Shown piece by piece: positions 61,762 through 64,000 of a stretch of DNA of 64,000 nucleotides. The position numbers and the translations under genes were made by a program. The notes beneath the pieces were generated by a model. That model worked only from the letters and a program-made list of their open reading frames with translations, was not told the DNA's origin and ran no database searches. Source of the DNA: Arthrobacter sp. ISL-85. Its GTDB lineage: Bacteria; Actinomycetota; Actinomycetes; Actinomycetales; Micrococcaceae. Location of the stretch: the NCBI RefSeq assembly GCF_018613675.1, contig NZ_JAGGPQ010000011.1, forward strand, positions 186,001 to 250,000. Reading direction: 5' to 3'. Numbering within the stretch: the stretch's first letter is position 1; each line of letters opens with the position of its first letter.

Positions 61762-62835
61762 ATGTTTGAGTCCGTACAGGGCCTGCTTGATGAGCATGAC
61801 TCCATCCAGGCGCAGCTCGGGGATCCTGCTGTTTATGCTGACCAGCGGCTTGCCCGGAAGCTGGGGCGGCGGTCGGCTCAGCTCAATGGCATTGTTGACG
61901 CCTACCACAAGTGGGAAAGCATCCGCGACGATCTCGCTGCCGCCAGGGAAATGGCTGACGAGGATCCCGAGTTCGCCGCTGAGGTGCCTGAACTGGAGGC
62001 TGCGCTGGAAACGGCTGCCGCCCGGCTCCGGCGCCTGCTGATTCCCCGCGATCCGGATGATGCACGCAATGTGATCCTTGAGGTCAAGGGCGGCGAAGGC
62101 GGCGACGAGGCTGCCCTGTTCGCCGGCGACCTCCTGCGCATGTACACCCGGTACGCTGAGTCCCGCGGCTGGAAGACCGAAATCATCTCCGCCACCGAAT
62201 CCGACCTTGGCGGCTACAAGGATGTCCAGGTGGCCGTCAAGGGCAACTCGAACGACCCCGCCGAAGGTGTCTACGCCCGGCTCAAGTTCGAAGGCGGCGT
62301 GCACCGCGTCCAGCGGGTGCCCGTGACCGAGTCCCAGGGCCGCATCCACACGTCCGCTGCCGGCGTGCTGGTCCTGCCCGAAGTTGACGAGCCTGAAGAG
62401 CTCGAAATCAACCAGAACGACCTCAAGATCGATGTGTACCGGTCATCGGGTCCGGGCGGACAGTCGGTCAACACCACGGACTCCGCCGTGCGCATCACCC
62501 ACCTTCCCACGGGCATCGTGGTGGCCATGCAGAACGAAAAGTCCCAGCTGCAGAACCGCGAAGCCGGCATGCGCGTCCTCCGGGCACGCATCCTGGCGCA
62601 CCAGCAGGAGCAGATCGACGCCGAGAACTCGGCCCAGCGGAAGTCGCAGATCCGCACCATGGACCGCTCCGAGCGCATCCGCACCTACAACTACCCGGAA
62701 AACCGGATTGCGGACCACCGCACCGGCTACAAGGCCTATAACCTGGACCAGGTCATGAACGGTGACCTGGAACCGGTCATCCAGTCCGCCATCGAGATGG
62801 ATGAGCAGGCGCGGCTGGACGCCATCGGGGACTGA
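61762..62835 (+). CDS. prfA: Peptide chain release factor 1
   Basis: A 357-aa class I release factor reading UAG and UAA. The anticodon-like tripeptide is P-V-T in [16 protein letters not shown] (PAT in E. coli). GGQ lies at 232-234 in [14 protein letters not shown]. The ATG follows AAAGAGG. It is followed by prmC, which methylates the GGQ glutamine. Confidence 0.97.
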   Translation: MFESVQGLLDEHDSIQAQLGDPAVYADQRLARKLGRRSAQLNGIVDAYHKWESIRDDLAAAREMADEDPEFAAEVPELEAALETAAARLRRLLIPRDPDDARNVILEVKGGEGGDEAALFAGDLLRMYTRYAESRGWKTEIISATESDLGGYKDVQVAVKGNSNDPAEGVYARLKFEGGVHRVQRVPVTESQGRIHTSAAGVLVLPEVDEPEELEINQNDLKIDVYRSSGPGGQSVNTTDSAVRITHLPTGIVVAMQNEKSQLQNREAGMRVLRARILAHQQEQIDAENSAQRKSQIRTMDRSERIRTYNYPENRIADHRTGYKAYNLDQVMNGDLEPVIQSAIEMDEQARLDAIGD

Positions 62836-62847
62836 CCGGAAGCAACC

Positions 62848-63732
62848 ATGACCGAGCCCACCCACGCGGCGCCTGCACGGACCTTGGCCGCAGCGGTCCG
62901 TGAGGCCGCCGCACTCCTGGCTGAGGCAGGAGTCCCCAGCCCCCGGACCGACGCGGAGCTCCTGGCGGACCATCTCCTGAACGTCGGGCTGGGACGCCTG
63001 CGCTCCATGATGCTCGGAGACGCCCCCGCGCCGCACGGATATGCCGAGCTCGTAGCCGAACGTGCGCGCCGCATCCCGCTCCAGCACATCACGGGAGTGG
63101 CGCATTTCCGCTACCTCGAACTGGCCGTGGGGCCGGGAGTGTTCATACCGCGTCCGGAGACCGAATCGGTGGTCCAGTTGGCTATCGACCACGTCCGCGG
63201 CATGGTCAATCCCCGCATTGTGGACCTTGGCACAGGATCCGGCGCCATCGCCGGATCCCTCGCCTCAGAGGTTCCCGGAGCCGAGGTGCACGCCGTCGAA
63301 TACAGCCCGTTCGCACACGCGTGGGCAGCGAAAAACCTGGCGCCACTGGGCGTCAACCTTGTCCTCGGGGACCTGCGCGACGCCTTTCCGGAACTCAACG
63401 GAAGCGTCGACGTCGTGGTTTCCAACCCGCCGTACATCCCGGCCGAAGCCATCCCCAACGAACCCGAGGTAGCCCTGCACGATCCGCCCGAGGCCTTGTA
63501 CGGCGGCGGAGCGGATGGCATGGAACTTCCGACGGCGGCGGCGGACTCCGCTGCGCGCCTGCTGCGGCCAGGGGGCTACTTCGTCATGGAACACGCCGAA
63601 GTCCAGGCCGGCGGGATTGCCGCCATGCTTGCCAGGAGCGGAACCTGGACAGCGATCACCACGCACCTGGACCTTAACGGCAAGGAGCGCGCCACCAGCG
63701 CCGTGCTCGCGGACCAGACCCCACGGAAATGA
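62848..63732 (+). CDS. prmC: Release factor glutamine methyltransferase
   Basis: A 294-aa SAM-dependent N5-glutamine methyltransferase. N-terminal helical RF-binding domain (1-90), motif I VDLGTGSGAIAGSLA and the catalytic NPPY at 193-196 in VVSNPPYIP. Substrates are the GGQ glutamines of RF1 and RF2, both encoded in this window. It starts 12 nt after prfA. Confidence 0.96.
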   Translation: MTEPTHAAPARTLAAAVREAAALLAEAGVPSPRTDAELLADHLLNVGLGRLRSMMLGDAPAPHGYAELVAERARRIPLQHITGVAHFRYLELAVGPGVFIPRPETESVVQLAIDHVRGMVNPRIVDLGTGSGAIAGSLASEVPGAEVHAVEYSPFAHAWAAKNLAPLGVNLVLGDLRDAFPELNGSVDVVVSNPPYIPAEAIPNEPEVALHDPPEALYGGGADGMELPTAAADSAARLLRPGGYFVMEHAEVQAGGIAAMLARSGTWTAITTHLDLNGKERATSAVLADQTPRK

Positions 63733-63744
63733 AAGAATGGGCCA

Positions 63745-64000
63745 GTGACCACAACTTATGACTGCACCACCGATGACGAGCGGGCCAGGGGCCTCGAGGA
63801 CGCCCAGCGTGCCATCAGCGAAAAGAAGTGCGTCGTGCTCCCCACGGACACGGTTTACGGGATCGGCGCAGATGCGTTCTCGCCGCAGGCCGTCACCATG
63901 CTGCTGGTTTCCAAGGGGCGCAGCCGCACCATGCCGCCGCCCGTCCTGATCCCCCGCATCAACGCACTCGATGGCTTGGCCACTGACGTTTCAACGGACG
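63745..64000 (+). CDS. L-threonylcarbamoyladenylate synthase (Sua5/YwlC/TsaC), 5' part
   Basis: The gene runs off the window end; 85 codons are visible from GTG 63745. VLPTDTVYGIGADAFSPQAV and LLVSKGRSRTMPPPVLIP are the YrdC-domain signatures for ATP, bicarbonate and threonine binding. It makes the precursor for t6A in tRNAs reading ANN codons. The position after prmC is the conserved bacterial order. Confidence 0.93.
   Translation, partial: MTTTYDCTTDDERARGLEDAQRAISEKKCVVLPTDTVYGIGADAFSPQAVTMLLVSKGRSRTMPPPVLIPRINALDGLATDVSTD

Overview
This window is GC-rich actinobacterial chromosome, most likely from Arthrobacter, Pseudarthrobacter or a close relative in the Micrococcaceae. Support comes from the argS-lysA-hom-thrC-thrB-rho-prfA-prmC order, the prfB-ftsE-ftsX-M23-smpB-ssrA order, a one-piece Kgd, a SigR/RsrA-type pair, a SAM-IV riboswitch, a tmRNA with tag ANSKRTDFALAA, and many start codons lying 6-7 nt after a TANNNT hexamer, as in leaderless transcripts.

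Layout: 1-2.6 kb is the right end of an integrative element (HTH protein, ImmA/IrrE-like protease, large serine recombinase) that appears to have inserted into a small gene of a Tad/Flp pilus locus. Its 3' end and three downstream tad pseudopilin-like genes continue to 4.2 kb. From 4.3 to 9.8 kb come translation termination, division and ribosome rescue genes: prfB, ftsEX with an M23 hydrolase, smpB and ssrA. From 9.8 to 19.2 kb lies a stress/energy island: three PPOX-fold flavoprotein paralogues (one frameshifted), a beta-phosphoglucomutase/GH65 phosphorylase fusion coupled to phosphofructokinase, two zinc alcohol dehydrogenases and a cytoplasmic HtrA-like protease. Three of its promoters share a GGG-N8-C(C/T)C box at a fixed distance from a leaderless -10, resembling a DosR/DevR regulon.

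From 19 to 30.6 kb: a DtxR-family regulator with Mn-type ligands, a methyltransferase, a SAM-IV-controlled class V aminotransferase, hisN, rsgA, aroA, a DoxX protein, an autoregulated SigR-type sigma factor with its zinc anti-sigma factor, the 24-residue bL37 gene, a PadR/DUF4097 unit with GATATATC operators, and a degenerate SGNH protein. From 30.8 to 45.3 kb: kgd, two CNNM/CorC transporters behind a structured leader, a zinc ABC transporter with a Zur-like box and a convergent Fur-family gene, then cysteine, rhodanese, alcohol dehydrogenase and HIT genes. From 45.3 to 52.5 kb: hrpA, an emfourin/protealysin-like inhibitor-protease pair, a CDF transporter, tRNA-Arg(CCG) and a decayed oxidoreductase fragment. 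From 52.5 kb to the end: argS, the aspartate-family amino acid operon, rho, prfA, prmC and the start of a threonylcarbamoyl-AMP synthase gene that runs off the window. A 22-bp nested inverted repeat sits between rho and prfA, where mycobacteria carry rpmE.
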